This document shows positions 24,238-35,298 of a stretch of DNA of 64,000 nt, one piece after another. The position numbers and the translations under genes are program-made. The notes below the pieces were generated by a model. That model was not told where the DNA came from. It ran no database searches and worked only from the letters and a program-made list of their open reading frames with translations. Source of the DNA: Crotalaria pallida. Its lineage: Eukaryota; Streptophyta; Magnoliopsida; Fabales; Fabaceae. Numbering within the stretch: the first letter of the stretch is position 1; each line of letters opens with the position of its first letter. The DNA is taken from contig CM075654.1 of NCBI GenBank assembly GCA_037953625.1, positions 48,491,001 to 48,555,000 of the forward strand, given 5' to 3'.

Positions 24238-25750
24238 TGTTGGAAACCAACAAGCGGGCTTAGCAATTACTAGAGGGGGGGTGAATAGTAATATGGAAGC
24301 AATAGTGACTAATTTTCGGTGCAATTAAAAGATAATTGATCAAAAGCTTGTTTTTCTGAAACTGGGCAATTTACTCGAGTGAAATGAAGAACACTCGAGT
24401 GAAATGCAACGAAATACTCGAGTGAATTGTAAAACACTCGAGTGTTTTATGCAGAACTGAAAGGAGCAGTTTCAGAGAAATTTAGCAAAATGATTCAATT
24501 CATAAAAGACTAATCCAGGGCAGATATAAATCAAAGTAGAGGGCAATTAAACTAAGTTAAAACAAGTTGAAAACAAGTTAATTTCAACCAATTGCTACTA
24601 GAATTATAAAAGCCCCTTTCTAGAGAACTTAGGGTTTGGTTTTACTTGAAAACTAAGAAAGCTATTAAAGAGAGAGACAACACCAATTTTATCCTGGTTC
24701 ACACTCAATATAGAGTGCTAATCCAGTCCCCCTAATCAACTTAGGAGTTTCTACTAGTAATCAAATTGTTAGAAATTACAAGGATAAATTGAGATTCCTC
24801 ACTCAATCCTAAACCTTTTCAAGAGTGTACCAAACTCTTGAAATTTCTACCCCAACTTGATTTGGTGATGAAGAGTCCCTTCTTCTTAAGCTCCTTGGAA
24901 CCTCCAAGAGCCCACCAAGCTAAGAATCCTCTTAGTCTTTGTGCTTGAGAACCTCCCAAGGCTTGAGAACTTGGATACCTCACCAAGTACTTGGATACCT
25001 CACCAAGATTTTCTAAACAAGCTAATGTGTTTGAGTGTTTGAGAATTTTACAACAAATAATTCTCTTACAAATGAAGCACACTCTCTTAACTCACTAAGA
25101 CAAATAATAAAGATGAATGCTTGGTTGAGTTTAGAGAGAGAAAATGATTTTAACACTTGAGAGAGAGAGAGAGAATCAATGATAGAATGTAAGCTTGTTC
25201 ACCTGGATAATGGCCACTATTCAGAATATAAGTAAGGGGACAAAAGGGAAGGAAAAAACCAAGTTATTCTTCCTTTTTGTCCTCTTCTAACGTTTAAAAA
25301 ATTTGCTGTCAGACCTAAATCACTCGAGTCTTTTTGGAAACACTCGAGTGTTTTGTGGTCAACTCTGATAGTGTTGCCTTTTTACTTTATCCAACGGCTA
25401 TATTACTGAAAATTCATAAATCACTCGAGTGAATTGAGAATAACTCGAGTGAATTGGTCAATGTTGGAAAAATTAAGTTTTCTAACATTGTTTTCAATTC
25501 TCTTCTCAAGTCTGATTGGTTTTAATCTCAACCTTTCATGCATGAATATTATTTGACCTTATGTGAGAATAAAAACCTAAACTACCCACTCTCATAAATA
25601 AAATACATTAAGAATAAATGAGAATGAATAATTAAACTAAGCACTTGATCTTCTTTATTGTTGGGCTTGCATTCTTCAAATTAAGTCCATAATTTAATTA
25701 CATTGGCATCATCAAAATTAATCCACCTTAATCGGAGATTTGATTTTACA
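24238..25750 (-). repeat. Element 1 LTR (5' LTR in element orientation)
   Basis: It is 1513 bp long, with the same termini as 16603-18097. It carries the extra tandem copy of CTTGGATACCTCACCAAG and a shorter GA microsatellite. As the 5' LTR on the minus strand it should hold the promoter. Confidence 0.92.
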
Positions 25751-26418
25751 CCTAGTTTGTCAGCTATGCTTCTTAGAAGCTATTTTCCTTAGTACTGTGT
25801 AATGCTACCCTTCTTGCTATATTTTTACAGGTGCCGAAGGAGCATACACAAGTCTTGCCGAGTAGGAGCACATTCCACCACGTGGAATGTATATAGTTAT
25901 TTAACGACCACCTTCTGGTCATAGGTTTTCTTGGGAAGTTATATTGTATTTCATTTATTTTGTCATTTTGAAAAAACTAATAGTTTGAGAAACTGTTTGT
26001 ATTTCCTTGGGAATAATGTATTGAATGGACTGAACAATATTTTGGGCCCTGCTGGCCTCTGATGAATTTAAATCTTCTTCAGATAAATTTTACAAGTTAA
26101 AGCAACATTTTGGAAAATCCAATAAACAAAGGAAACTCCGTCCGATCGACGACAGATTTTTATAATTAAAAAGGAAATTTCAAATTCATTATTAATTTTA
26201 CGGAGAAGTTTTATGAGTGAACAACAGGATTATGAGTTTTTATTTGAATGGAAACTAATCAAGGGTTTTTCAACGAAAATTTTCAAGTCACTATTTTAAT
26301 ATAATGGGTAATTATTCTAGGTGTTATAGTAATCACTTGATTAATTCGTTTAATCGCCACGAATCCCACTCAAATTCAGTGGAATACGCGTGTCGCCTTG
26401 CATGGCACACGAATTGCT

Positions 26419-26426
26419 CTATAAAT
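26419..26426 (+). promoter_or_regulatory. Possible TATA box of G1 LTR
   Basis: CTATAAAT lies in the G1 LTR copy B about 80 bp before a transcribed-looking leader. It is upstream of the hairpin array and the LTR ORF, so it could start a transcript through them. Confidence 0.4.
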
Positions 26427-27999
26427 TGGTGAAATTCTGAGGGATTGGGTTGTTGTTGCTCTGAATTTAGGGGGAAGCTTTGTCTTAGGGTTTCAGAATC
26501 GTTTCTTTCGATTCTCCTTCTTCTTTGAGTGTTAGCGAGTGAGAGATACACTTTTGGAAAGCTTAAATCAAGAGCTTTCCATTGATATAAAGTTTGTGAG
26601 TCAAAAGTGTGTGTGTGAAGAGGAATCGATCTGAGAAGTTAAGTGTTGGAAGCTGGACTCTGTGTTCTTCTTGTTCTGGGAGCTGGATTTCAGCTTTGAT
26701 TTTGGTAAGTATAGTCCACCATTAAGCCTCAAATCTCTTTGATTCTCTAGTGCATGTTACCTATATTGAGTCCTAATTGTTTTCCCCAATTTCTTTGGCC
26801 AAATGCTATGTCAAATCTTCTGGTCTTTGGACCCTGTTGATGAAAATCGTGTGTGAAGGGCAGAACCTAGGATTGGTGGGAATCTGTGGATTTGGCTTCA
26901 AGTGCAGTGTTAATAGTCATCAAGATCAGCTTAGAGGTATGGGAGAAGTCTACCTTATACTAGATTTAGACTAAAAATCAAGTGATTTAGGATTTGAGTT
27001 AACAAAACTCAAAAGGGCATTATGTGTTTAAAGCACAAAGGCTTGGAGGCCAAAATTCTGGCTCAATTCTGTGTGAGCAAATTTCAATTGATGCATGCAA
27101 GTGATTTAAGGTTTAAAATCTGAAATTAATTGTTGATTATGAGTTTTGTGGTATTGATTGGTGTTTGTATTGATTTCTATGCAAATTGATACCATAATCT
27201 TGATGCATGCAAATTGAATGTGTTTCTGGGTGTGAACATATTTCTTTTAAGGCATGTGAACTCTGAGAATGTTGAAATTGGGTTAGATTTGAGAAATGAA
27301 AAGAATGATTTGTCAAAACTCTTGTTTTAGTGCACTGACTGCATAATCTAACCGGTTACTCGATAATTGTAACCGGTTAGACACTGTAAAATTTCAAAGA
27401 AAATCAATCAGTCCTGAAGTTTAGTGGTTTTTGCTCAAATCTATACTTTAATTTCATCAGAAATAATCTGAATATGAGTTGTTATAATGTCATGGTTCAG
27501 ATTTGAAGGATAAGAATTAAATGCCTTAAGTTAATGAGATGAACTCAAGAGGAAACTATGTTCATTTGGAAAGACAAAGTGATTTAGACTTTTGAATGAT
27601 GAAAACAGTGATTTTTGAGGCATAAAACAATGTTAAACTTGTTTATAGATTGGGTAGAGAATTCAAGAAAAAGGGTTTTCTGAATTACAATGGTAAACAG
27701 TTCAGGTCTGTAATTCTAACCGGTTAGCCTGAAACTGTAACCGGTTAGTACCTGAATCTGAAAAATAAAAAGTTAAGTTTTTGAATACCATTGGTTATGT
27801 TTTTCCCAATCTAAGCTTAAGGGCATGTTTTTGAAATAATTCAAAGGAGAATTTTGTGCCAAAGATTATGCCTCAAATAAATCATTCAAAAGGAGAAATT
27901 GGAATATTTCTAAATCACATTAAGTAATGTAAAGATAAAACCAACCCTGATATTTGTGCATCCATATAGACTGGAAGCTTGGTTGGTAGGAACGTTTAT

Positions 28000-28219
28000 C
28001 ATATTCTGGGAATATGAGGAGGGTACTCCGGGAGTACCAAATTATAACCTACTTGATGACACATTATAGATATGTGGCCAGTGTCCGGGACCTAGTTTTT
28101 ATGCGTTCTGGGAACGTATGCGTTCTGGGAACGTGGTGCACACTCCGGGAGTGATGCTTATTATCCAAGTATGGTTCGGCATTATGTTCTGGGAACGAAT
28201 GTCGGTGTTCCGGGAACAC
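28000..28219. repeat. TGG-loop hairpin array, copy B
   Basis: These are the same motifs as copy A: 28000-28016 (CATATTC/GAATATG), about 28023-28039 (GGTACTC/GAGTACC with CGG loop), two CGTTC/GAACG units near 28102-28135, CACTCCGGGAGTG near 28140, and 28205-28219 (GTGTTC/GAACAC). Copy B has fewer units than copy A. One unit that reads CACTCTGGGAGTG in copy A reads CACTCCGGGAGTG here. Confidence 0.82.
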
Positions 28220-28800
28220 AAGGGTGTATTGGATGGACATCCAAGATGGACTTTTAGAGGCCTCAGTTGTCGATAGAAAATCATACATCATGCCACTTGC
28301 ATTATAAGAGATATAATGTTGAAAAATTGGTGTGCTCATATGTACTTGCATTATGATCTGTCCATGATATACTTGTGTTTGTAATTTTAGTCTTTATCAA
28401 TTATGTATATGTGTATACTTACTCCCTGTGCCCTGTTTAGGTGATGGCCAGATACCTAGCTTGCATCGAGATACGCCCTATCCCTAGTGGCATATGGACG
28501 TATGAGGAGCACCGTGCCACTTTTGAGGGGGAGGTTGAGATCACTCTCTACCACCCTAACCCTCTGGTGCGAGTGCGACCTCGTCGATTTAGGATCCCAT
28601 TAGTCTATACTATGCATGTTCCACCCTTTTATACATATCGAGGACCACCCCCGGCTCGACCTATGCGTCGTTTTCATAGTTTTCGTTTCAGAGTTGTCAC
28701 TCGTTCTCATCCTTCCTCCCATAGAGTTGTCACTGAGGAGACTCCTTCTCCTGGTCCGACTGACTATGATAGGATTGCTTCTGCAGATCCTAGACCCAGT

Positions 28801-30376
28801 TGTGAATTCAATGCTCCTAATTATGTGGATTATGTTTTGATGATGACAAAATAATTAAAAAATCATGCCTTGAAGATATTGCAACATCAACATCAACAAG
28901 AAGTCAAGAAAAGAAGACAAGTGCCCAATCATTCTCAATCAAATATTAATTGTAAATTTCTAATTTATGTTGAGAGTGGTTGAGAGTGGGTAGAAATAGT
29001 TAGTCTCTTCTAGGAATAAATTTTTATATGTTTATTAAGTTGAGATTGACCAAAAATTAATACTTGAGAGGAAAAATAAAATTGAAAAATAATTTTTCCC
29101 ATATCTGATCAAAATACTCGAGTATTTTGATAAAGACTCGAGTATATACTCGAGTATTTATAGAAAAACTCGAGTATTTGTGCCAGGTCAGCAATTATGA
29201 CCGTTAGTCTTGTTCGTGCACCAATTCACTCGTGACCGACCAAAAAGACTCGAGTATTTACCAAAAGACTCGAGTATTTTTGTCCAGTCAGCAAAAATGA
29301 ACGTTGGAGAGACTCAAAAACTCAATTGAGGGCATTTGAGTCTCATCCAACCCCAAGAGAGAATTCAGAACCTTATTGTAAAATTGCTCTTTGAATTTGT
29401 GCAAGAACAAACAAGACAACAAGATCATATTGATTCAAGCTTTCTTAATTTCCTCTTCTCAAGTGTTAATTCCCAAAAAGCTCAACTTCTCACTCATATT
29501 GTCATTTTATTCCAAGTTGAGTTTTAGGCCTCAATTCTTACATTGAGCTGTGCTTATTTGTGCTAATCCATTGTGAGATTAGTAATACACATACAAAAAG
29601 CTTGATTATTCAAAGTCTTGGATTGTTCCCAAGCAAACCCTAAGTGGCTTAGGGTGTTGGAAGTCTTGAGAGGTTCTCAAGCACAAGACTAGGAGGTTCC
29701 TAGCCCGGTGGAGTTTCTTGAAGGGAGTTCAAGGAAGCTTTGTGAAGAGTTCTTCAATCACCGGAATCAAATTGGGGTAGAAATCAAGAGTTTGGTACAC
29801 TCTTGAACGGGTTAGGTTGAGTGAGGCCATTCTCAAGCAATCCTTTGTAATTTCTAACAATTTGATTATTAGTAGAAACTCCTAAGTGATTAGGAGGACT
29901 GGATGTAGCTCATTGTTGGAGTGAACCAGGATAAAATTGCTTGAGTGTTGGTTTATTGCTTTTAATCTACTTTCTAGCTCAATAGACTTAAGTCATTTCA
30001 ATCAATTAGGATTTATACAATTAGGTAGCAAGTTCAAGGAATCTTTGTGTTTAAAATTTATTTAGATTGCTTGCTATTCTGTTGGATAAGTTCCTGTTTA
30101 TTATTGAATTGATTTGAGTTAAATTGCTGAATTTTCGTTTCTGGTTTTTCTGCTATCTGATAGGAAAAACTCGAGTATTTAAGAAAAGACTCGAGTTGTT
30201 CATCACTGAAAAACTCGAGTATTTCACAAAAGACTCGAGTCTTTTGTGTCTGATTCCAGAAAATTCAGTCTTAGCTCCATTCTTCAATTATCAATCGAAA
30301 TATTTGGTATTAGTGCTTCAAAATACTATTCACCCCCCCTCTAGTATTTGCTTAGCCCGCTTGTTGGTTTCCAACA
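28801..30376 (+). repeat. Element 2 5' LTR
   Basis: It starts TGTGAATTCAATG and ends TTTCCAACA, 1576 bp. About ten ACTCGAGT palindromes lie in two clusters (29110-29285 and 30165-30245), mostly as TACTCGAGTATTT or GACTCGAGTATTT. It ends with CACCCCCCCTCTAG..CTTGTTGGTTTCCAACA, shared with element 3. Confidence 0.94.
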
Positions 30377-30378
30377 AG

Positions 30379-30390
30379 TGGTATCAGAGC
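30379..30390 (+). other. Element 2 primer-binding site
   Basis: TGGTATCAGAGC, two bases after the 5' LTR, is complementary to initiator methionine tRNA. Confidence 0.93.
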
Positions 30391-30446
30391 TCGGTCGAAA
30401 GATCGAGTGTAACAACTTTTTCGAAAAAGATCCTTTTGGAAACTAA

Positions 30447-32225
30447 ATGGGCTCTAGCAATAACTTTGGTGGAGAAGGAGCTTCAATAAACCGTCCTCCA
30501 CTATTTAATGGTGAAGGATATGTTTATTGGAAAACTCGCATGAAAGTTTTTATTGAAGCAATTGATATGGATATTTGGGATGCAATTGAAAATGGTCCTT
30601 TCATTCCCAAAAAGAAAATAAATGATGAAATTGTTGAAATTCCAAGGAGTAGTTGGAATGATGATGAAAAGAGAAAAGTCTCATTTGATTTAAAAGCTAA
30701 AAACATCATCTTTTCGGCTCTATCCCATGATGAATTTTATAGAGTTTCCCAATGTAAATCGGCAAAAGAAATGTGGAATACTTTGCAAGTCACACATGAG
30801 GGAACAAGTGAGGTTAGAGATGCAAGATTGAATTCTCTAACTCACGAATATGAATTGTTCCACATGTTGCCAAATGAAACCATTAGTGACTTGCAAAAGC
30901 GATTCTCTCACATTGTTAATCATTTGATTTCCTTGGGAAAAGTATTTCGCAATGGTGAAACTACTAACAAAATTCTAAGATGTCTTGATAGGAGTTGGCA
31001 ACCCAAGGTAACCGCCATCAAGGAATCAAGAGACATAAATAGCATGGACTTAGCCACTTTGTTTGGCAAACTCCAAGAGCATGAGATGGAGCTTACAAGA
31101 CTTGGGATGCATGAGGAATCGGACAAAAAGAAAAAGAGCATAGCACTCAAAGCTTCAACCAAAGCTACAAAAGAAGTTGAAGAATGCTCTACAAGTGGAG
31201 ATTCCGATGGTGAACCAAATCAAGAAGAATTTGGGATGTTTGTGAAAAGATTCAACAAATTCTTCAAAGGGAAGAAAGGTGGATCTTCATCCAATTTCAA
31301 GAGAACCAAAGACTCCAAACAAAGAGAAAAGAGTACCAATGATGGAGTTAAGTTTCATGAATGTGGAGGGGTTGGTCACATAAGAATGGAATGTGCCACA
31401 TTCTTGAAGAAGAATGACAAGAAGACCCAAGAGACCAAAGGGAAGCGTGCATACATTGTTTGGGATGCACCGGAAAAGAGCAATGAATCATCTTCAAGTA
31501 GCTCCGGTGATGAAAATGCAAACCTTTGTCTCATGGCCAAGAACAATCATGAGTCCTCATCAAGAGCTAATCATGGCATGAGTGAAAGTGATGTTGAGGT
31601 AACCTCTAGTTCTTCTTGTTCCTCTTCAAACTCCATTTCATATGATGATTTGCAAGAAGCCTACAATGAAATGTTAATTCAATTTAAAAGGCTTGCTAAA
31701 ATTAATAAGGAAAAAGGAAAGAAAATTTTGGAGTTTCAACATGAAATTGATGAATTGCAAAAATCTATAAATGAGTTGAAACTTCAAAATGAATCCTTGG
31801 AACTTATTAATTCTAGTCATCAAAGTGATTGTGCAAATCATGAGGAAATTATCACTTCATGTGAGAGATGTGATGATCTTGAAAAAGAAGTGAAAGAGTT
31901 GAAAAACAAACTCACAATCTCACATAGTGATAGAAACCTCAACCGGTTGTTGAACTCTCAAAGACATAATCACAACAAAACCGGTTTAGGATATGTTCAT
32001 AAAAAGGACAAAAAGTACAAGGTGGTTGGAACATTTTCTAAGAAAAACTCATCAAAGAGACCAACTTGTACTTATTGTGGAAAAGTTGGACATATCAACA
32101 TTGAGTGCCATATTAAGAAGTTTGAAATGAATAAGGGCACTTATATGTGGATTAAGAAGGGAGAAAGTCCCAACACTAACCCTAAGGGACCCAACATTGT
32201 TTGGGTACCCAAAATGAAAAGGTGA
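30447..32225 (+). CDS. gag: Element 2 Gag
   Basis: This is the capsid/nucleocapsid protein of the virus-like particle, 592 residues from ATG at 30447 (MGSSNNFGGEG). The N-terminal 220 residues are the copia capsid (UBN2-type) region: WKTRMKVFIEA, SFDLKAKNIIFSALS, TSEVRDARL, LRCLDRSWQPKV. A lysine-rich linker leads to a first zinc knuckle, here F-HE-C-GGVG-H-IRME-C, which has lost its first Cys (Phe instead). An acidic, Ser-rich stretch and a predicted coiled coil (about residues 400-500) follow, then a second intact knuckle, C-TY-C-GKVG-H-INIE-C, near residue 540. It ends PKMKR before TGA. The next ORF starts 13 bases later in another frame. Confidence 0.93.
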   Translation: MGSSNNFGGEGASINRPPLFNGEGYVYWKTRMKVFIEAIDMDIWDAIENGPFIPKKKINDEIVEIPRSSWNDDEKRKVSFDLKAKNIIFSALSHDEFYRVSQCKSAKEMWNTLQVTHEGTSEVRDARLNSLTHEYELFHMLPNETISDLQKRFSHIVNHLISLGKVFRNGETTNKILRCLDRSWQPKVTAIKESRDINSMDLATLFGKLQEHEMELTRLGMHEESDKKKKSIALKASTKATKEVEECSTSGDSDGEPNQEEFGMFVKRFNKFFKGKKGGSSSNFKRTKDSKQREKSTNDGVKFHECGGVGHIRMECATFLKKNDKKTQETKGKRAYIVWDAPEKSNESSSSSSGDENANLCLMAKNNHESSSRANHGMSESDVEVTSSSSCSSSNSISYDDLQEAYNEMLIQFKRLAKINKEKGKKILEFQHEIDELQKSINELKLQNESLELINSSHQSDCANHEEIITSCERCDDLEKEVKELKNKLTISHSDRNLNRLLNSQRHNHNKTGLGYVHKKDKKYKVVGTFSKKNSSKRPTCTYCGKVGHINIECHIKKFEMNKGTYMWIKKGESPNTNPKGPNIVWVPKMKR

Positions 32226-32241
32226 TTTCATTTTGTAGGTG
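32226..32241 (+). promoter_or_regulatory. Gag-pol junction resembling a 3' splice site
   Basis: After the gag stop, the T-rich run TTTCATTTTGTAG is followed by GTGTG, the first codons of pol. The pol frame has TAG immediately before its first codon. The same TTGTAGGTGTG string occurs at the same place in element 1 (minus strand, about 22357-22367) and element 3 (46218-46228), each preceded by a pyrimidine-rich stretch. Confidence 0.5.
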
Positions 32242-35200
32242 TGTCTTCGAACGGGAAAACAATTGTGGTATCTTGATAGTGGATGTTCGAAGCACATGAC
32301 GGGAGATAAGCGGCACTTCATTGAGCTTACTCCAAAGGAAAAGGGTTATGTCACTTATGGGGACAACAACAAAGGCAAAATCCTTGGTATTGGTAAAATC
32401 GGAAACTCTTCAAACTTGATTATTGATAATGTGCTCTATGTTCAAGGATTAGAACATAATCTCTTGAGCATAAGCCAATTATGTGATGTTGGTAATCATG
32501 TAGTTTTTACCTCTACCCATTGCCTCATTAAAAGTGACAAAGATGAATCAATCAAATTTGTTGGTAGAAGGTCAAATAATACTTACTTAGTTGATTTGAA
32601 CAAAGTCACTTCTTTGGTCTCTACTTGTTTAGTGAGCAAAGAAAATGACACTTGGTTATGGCATCGTAGGACCGCTCATATTAATGTAAACCAATTGAAG
32701 AAAATACAATCTAAAGATCTAGTAGTTGGTTTACCAAAGCTAAATTTTTCTATTGAAGGTGTTTGTTCTCCTTGCAAGAAATGTAAACAAACTAAAAACA
32801 CCTTTGGATCAAAAATGGTGATGTCCACATCAAGGCCATTAGAAATGCTACATATGGACTTGTTTGGACCATCACAAGTAAAAAGCTTTGGTGGCAACTA
32901 TTATGCATTGGTGATTGTTGATGACTTCTCTAGGTTTACTTGGACTTTATTTTTAACTACTAAGAGTGAGACCTACAAATCTTTTAAACATCATGTCAAA
33001 CTTTTGCAAAACCAAGTAAATCAAAAAGTAATTATTATTCGAACCGATCATGGTGGTGAATTCGAAAACCACAAATTTGATAGATTTTGTGCTAAAAATG
33101 GTATTGAGCATCAATTCTCCGCACCAAGGACTCCGGAACAAAACGGAGTGGTAGAGCGGAAAAATAGGGTGCTAGAGGAACTTGCTAGAACCATGTTAAA
33201 TGATTCTCAAGTACCTCAATATTTTTGGGCCGATGCCGTCAATACGGCTTGTTATGTTTTAAATCGTATTTTGATAAGGCCCTCTTTGGATAAAACCCCC
33301 TATGAACTTTACAAGGGAAGAAAGCCAAATATATCTCATTTTCATGTCTTCGGATGCCAAGTTTTTGTTTTAAATAATGGAAAAGAAAACCTTGGCAAGT
33401 TTGATTCCAAATCCGATGAAGGCATATTTTTAGGCTATTCTTCTCATAGTAAAGCTTATAGAATTTTCAATAAAAGAACTTTAACTATTGAGGAATCAAT
33501 TCATGTGGTTTTTAATGAGTCTTCAAAAGAAGATAGTGTTTTATGTGATGCTAGTGAAGATGGCATTGTCTTTTCAAAAGAAGAAAAAGAGAGAGAGAAT
33601 TCAAAAGTTGATGAAGGAGAAGTAAGGGAAGAACTTCCTCCAACTTGGAAATCGGTCAAGGCTCATCCTATAGACAAAGTCATAGGAGATATGTCAAGGG
33701 GAGTACTTACTCGTGGGTCTATTCAAAACATTTGCCACTATGTCTCATTTGTTTCTCAAATTGAACCCGATTCAATTAAAAAGGCCATTGAGGATGATCA
33801 TTGGGTTCTTGCTATGCAAGAAGAATTAAACCAATTTGAAAGAAATGAAGTTTGGGATCTAGTCCCTAAACCCGATGATCATACCATAATTGGTACTAAA
33901 TGGATTTATAGAAACAAACTTGATGAATCCGGGTTGATTATAAGAAACAAAGCTAGACTAGTAGCTCAAGGGTACAACCAAGAGGAAGGTATCGATTATG
34001 ATGAGACCTTTGCTCCGGTTGCACGTCTTGAAGCAATCCGAATTTTACTTGCTTATGCTTCAATCATGAAATTCACTTTATATCAAATGGATGTTAAAAG
34101 TGCTTTCTTGAATGGGTTTATAAATGAAGAAGTGTATGTCAAACAACCCCCCGGTTTTGAAAATAGTGAATTTCCAAACCATGTTTATAAATTGAAAAAG
34201 GCACTCTATGGATTGAAACAAGCTCCTAGAGCTTGGTATGATCGATTGAGTTCCTTTCTATTAGAAAACAAGTTTCAAAGAGGGAAGGTTGATAATACAT
34301 TATTTATTTATAAAACCAAGGATGACATTTTGTTAGTACAAATCTATGTTGATGATATCATTTTCGGTGCTACTAACGTGTCTCTTTGTAGAAAGTTTTC
34401 AAATTTGATGAAAAAGGAATTTGAAATGTCAATGATGGGAGAACTCAAGTTCTTCCTAGGCTTACAAATAAAGCAAGTCAAGGAGGGGATATTTGTGCAT
34501 CAAGGGAAATATTGCAAAGAGCTCCTTGAGAAATTCGGATTGGACAAGTGCAAGGAAGCCTACACTCCAATGAGCACATCATGCTACCTAGACAAGGATG
34601 AACAAGGTACACCGGTTGATGTTAGTAAGTATAGGGGTATGATAGGTAGTCTCCTATATCTCACTGCATCTAGACCGGATATTATGTTTAGTGTATGCAT
34701 GTGTGCTAGATTTCAAGCTAATCCTAAAGAATCTCACCTATCCGCAGTTAAACATATATTTAAGTATCTAAAAGGAACAATTAACACTGGTTTGTGGTAT
34801 CCTGCTGATGCCAATCTTAGTTTAGTTGGTTACTCGGATTCCGACTTCGCGGGATGCAAGCTTGATCGCAAAAGCACCAGTGGTACTTGCCATTTCTTGG
34901 GAAGTTCATTGGTGTCATGGTTTTCTAAAAAGCAAGCTTGTGTCGCTCTTTCTACCGCCGAAGCGGAATATATCGCAGCCGGTAGTTGTTGTGCTCAACT
35001 GTTATGGATGAAACAACAATTATCGGATTTTGGTTTGAAACTTGAAAATATTCCGATTAGATGCGATAACACGAGTGCAATCAATTTGACTAAGAATCCA
35101 GTGTATCACTCAAGAACTAAACACATTGAAATAAGACATCATTTTTTAAGAGATCATGTACAAAAGGGTGATTGCACAATTGAATTTGTTAGTACCACAA

Positions 35201-35298
35201 ATCAATTAGCCGACATTTTTACAAAACCTCTACCAAGGGACACCTTTTATCATATTAGGAGAGAACTTGGTATTTTAGATGAAGCTAATATAGGCTAA
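32239..35298 (+). CDS. pol: Element 2 Pol polyprotein
   Basis: This is a 1019-codon copia polyprotein. The first codon of the open frame is GTG; no ATG is close, so expression needs fusion to gag, splicing or unusual initiation. The protease motif LDSGCS has its Asp at residue 13. The integrase zinc finger (HHCC) is near residues 135-185. The integrase catalytic triad is Asp207 (HMDLFGP), Asp270 (RTDHGGEF) and Glu306 (VVERKNR), the last two separated by 35 residues as in DD35E enzymes. Reverse transcriptase has YVDD at 703-706. RNase H has Asp867 (DSDFAG), STAEAEYIAA and the CDNTSAI motif. It ends RRELGILDEANIG. The length and domain order are normal for the family, and no disruption is visible. 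Confidence 0.94.
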   Translation: MCLRTGKQLWYLDSGCSKHMTGDKRHFIELTPKEKGYVTYGDNNKGKILGIGKIGNSSNLIIDNVLYVQGLEHNLLSISQLCDVGNHVVFTSTHCLIKSDKDESIKFVGRRSNNTYLVDLNKVTSLVSTCLVSKENDTWLWHRRTAHINVNQLKKIQSKDLVVGLPKLNFSIEGVCSPCKKCKQTKNTFGSKMVMSTSRPLEMLHMDLFGPSQVKSFGGNYYALVIVDDFSRFTWTLFLTTKSETYKSFKHHVKLLQNQVNQKVIIIRTDHGGEFENHKFDRFCAKNGIEHQFSAPRTPEQNGVVERKNRVLEELARTMLNDSQVPQYFWADAVNTACYVLNRILIRPSLDKTPYELYKGRKPNISHFHVFGCQVFVLNNGKENLGKFDSKSDEGIFLGYSSHSKAYRIFNKRTLTIEESIHVVFNESSKEDSVLCDASEDGIVFSKEEKERENSKVDEGEVREELPPTWKSVKAHPIDKVIGDMSRGVLTRGSIQNICHYVSFVSQIEPDSIKKAIEDDHWVLAMQEELNQFERNEVWDLVPKPDDHTIIGTKWIYRNKLDESGLIIRNKARLVAQGYNQEEGIDYDETFAPVARLEAIRILLAYASIMKFTLYQMDVKSAFLNGFINEEVYVKQPPGFENSEFPNHVYKLKKALYGLKQAPRAWYDRLSSFLLENKFQRGKVDNTLFIYKTKDDILLVQIYVDDIIFGATNVSLCRKFSNLMKKEFEMSMMGELKFFLGLQIKQVKEGIFVHQGKYCKELLEKFGLDKCKEAYTPMSTSCYLDKDEQGTPVDVSKYRGMIGSLLYLTASRPDIMFSVCMCARFQANPKESHLSAVKHIFKYLKGTINTGLWYPADANLSLVGYSDSDFAGCKLDRKSTSGTCHFLGSSLVSWFSKKQACVALSTAEAEYIAAGSCCAQLLWMKQQLSDFGLKLENIPIRCDNTSAINLTKNPVYHSRTKHIEIRHHFLRDHVQKGDCTIEFVSTTNQLADIFTKPLPRDTFYHIRRELGILDEANIG

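Larger units (their letters stand above)
16603..25750 (-). mobile_element. Copia element 1, SIRE lineage, complete but decayed
   Basis: This is a 9148-bp LTR retrotransposon on the minus strand, flanked by perfect CCTAG duplications (16598-16602 and 25751-25755). The order on the minus strand is LTR, primer-binding site, gag, pol (protease, integrase, reverse transcriptase, RNase H), a noncoding region with palindromes, polypurine tract, LTR. Integrase before reverse transcriptase is the copia order. Several nonsense codons in gag and pol make it non-autonomous. The two LTRs differ at roughly 11 positions plus an extra direct repeat of about 18 bp in the right copy (near 24976-25010). It has no third ORF. 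It is inserted in the G2 solo LTR. Confidence 0.93.
14043..26328 (+). mobile_element. Gypsy-type solo LTR, family G2 (interrupted by element 1)
   Basis: It begins TGTAACATCCC at 14043 and ends AGGTGTTATA at 26328, flanked by perfect 5-bp duplications GTAAT (14038-14042 and 26329-26333). After removing element 1 and one copy of its target site (16603-25755) the LTR is about 3.13 kb. It contains a GC-rich section (14380-15110) and a 79-bp tandem array (15778-16333). There is no internal domain. It sits inside the G1 solo LTR copy B, which resumes at 26334. Confidence 0.82.

Noticed and set aside
29336..29527. 63-codon frame repeated at 37217-37408
   Set aside because: It lies in both LTRs of element 2; the duplication is the LTR itself and there is no domain.
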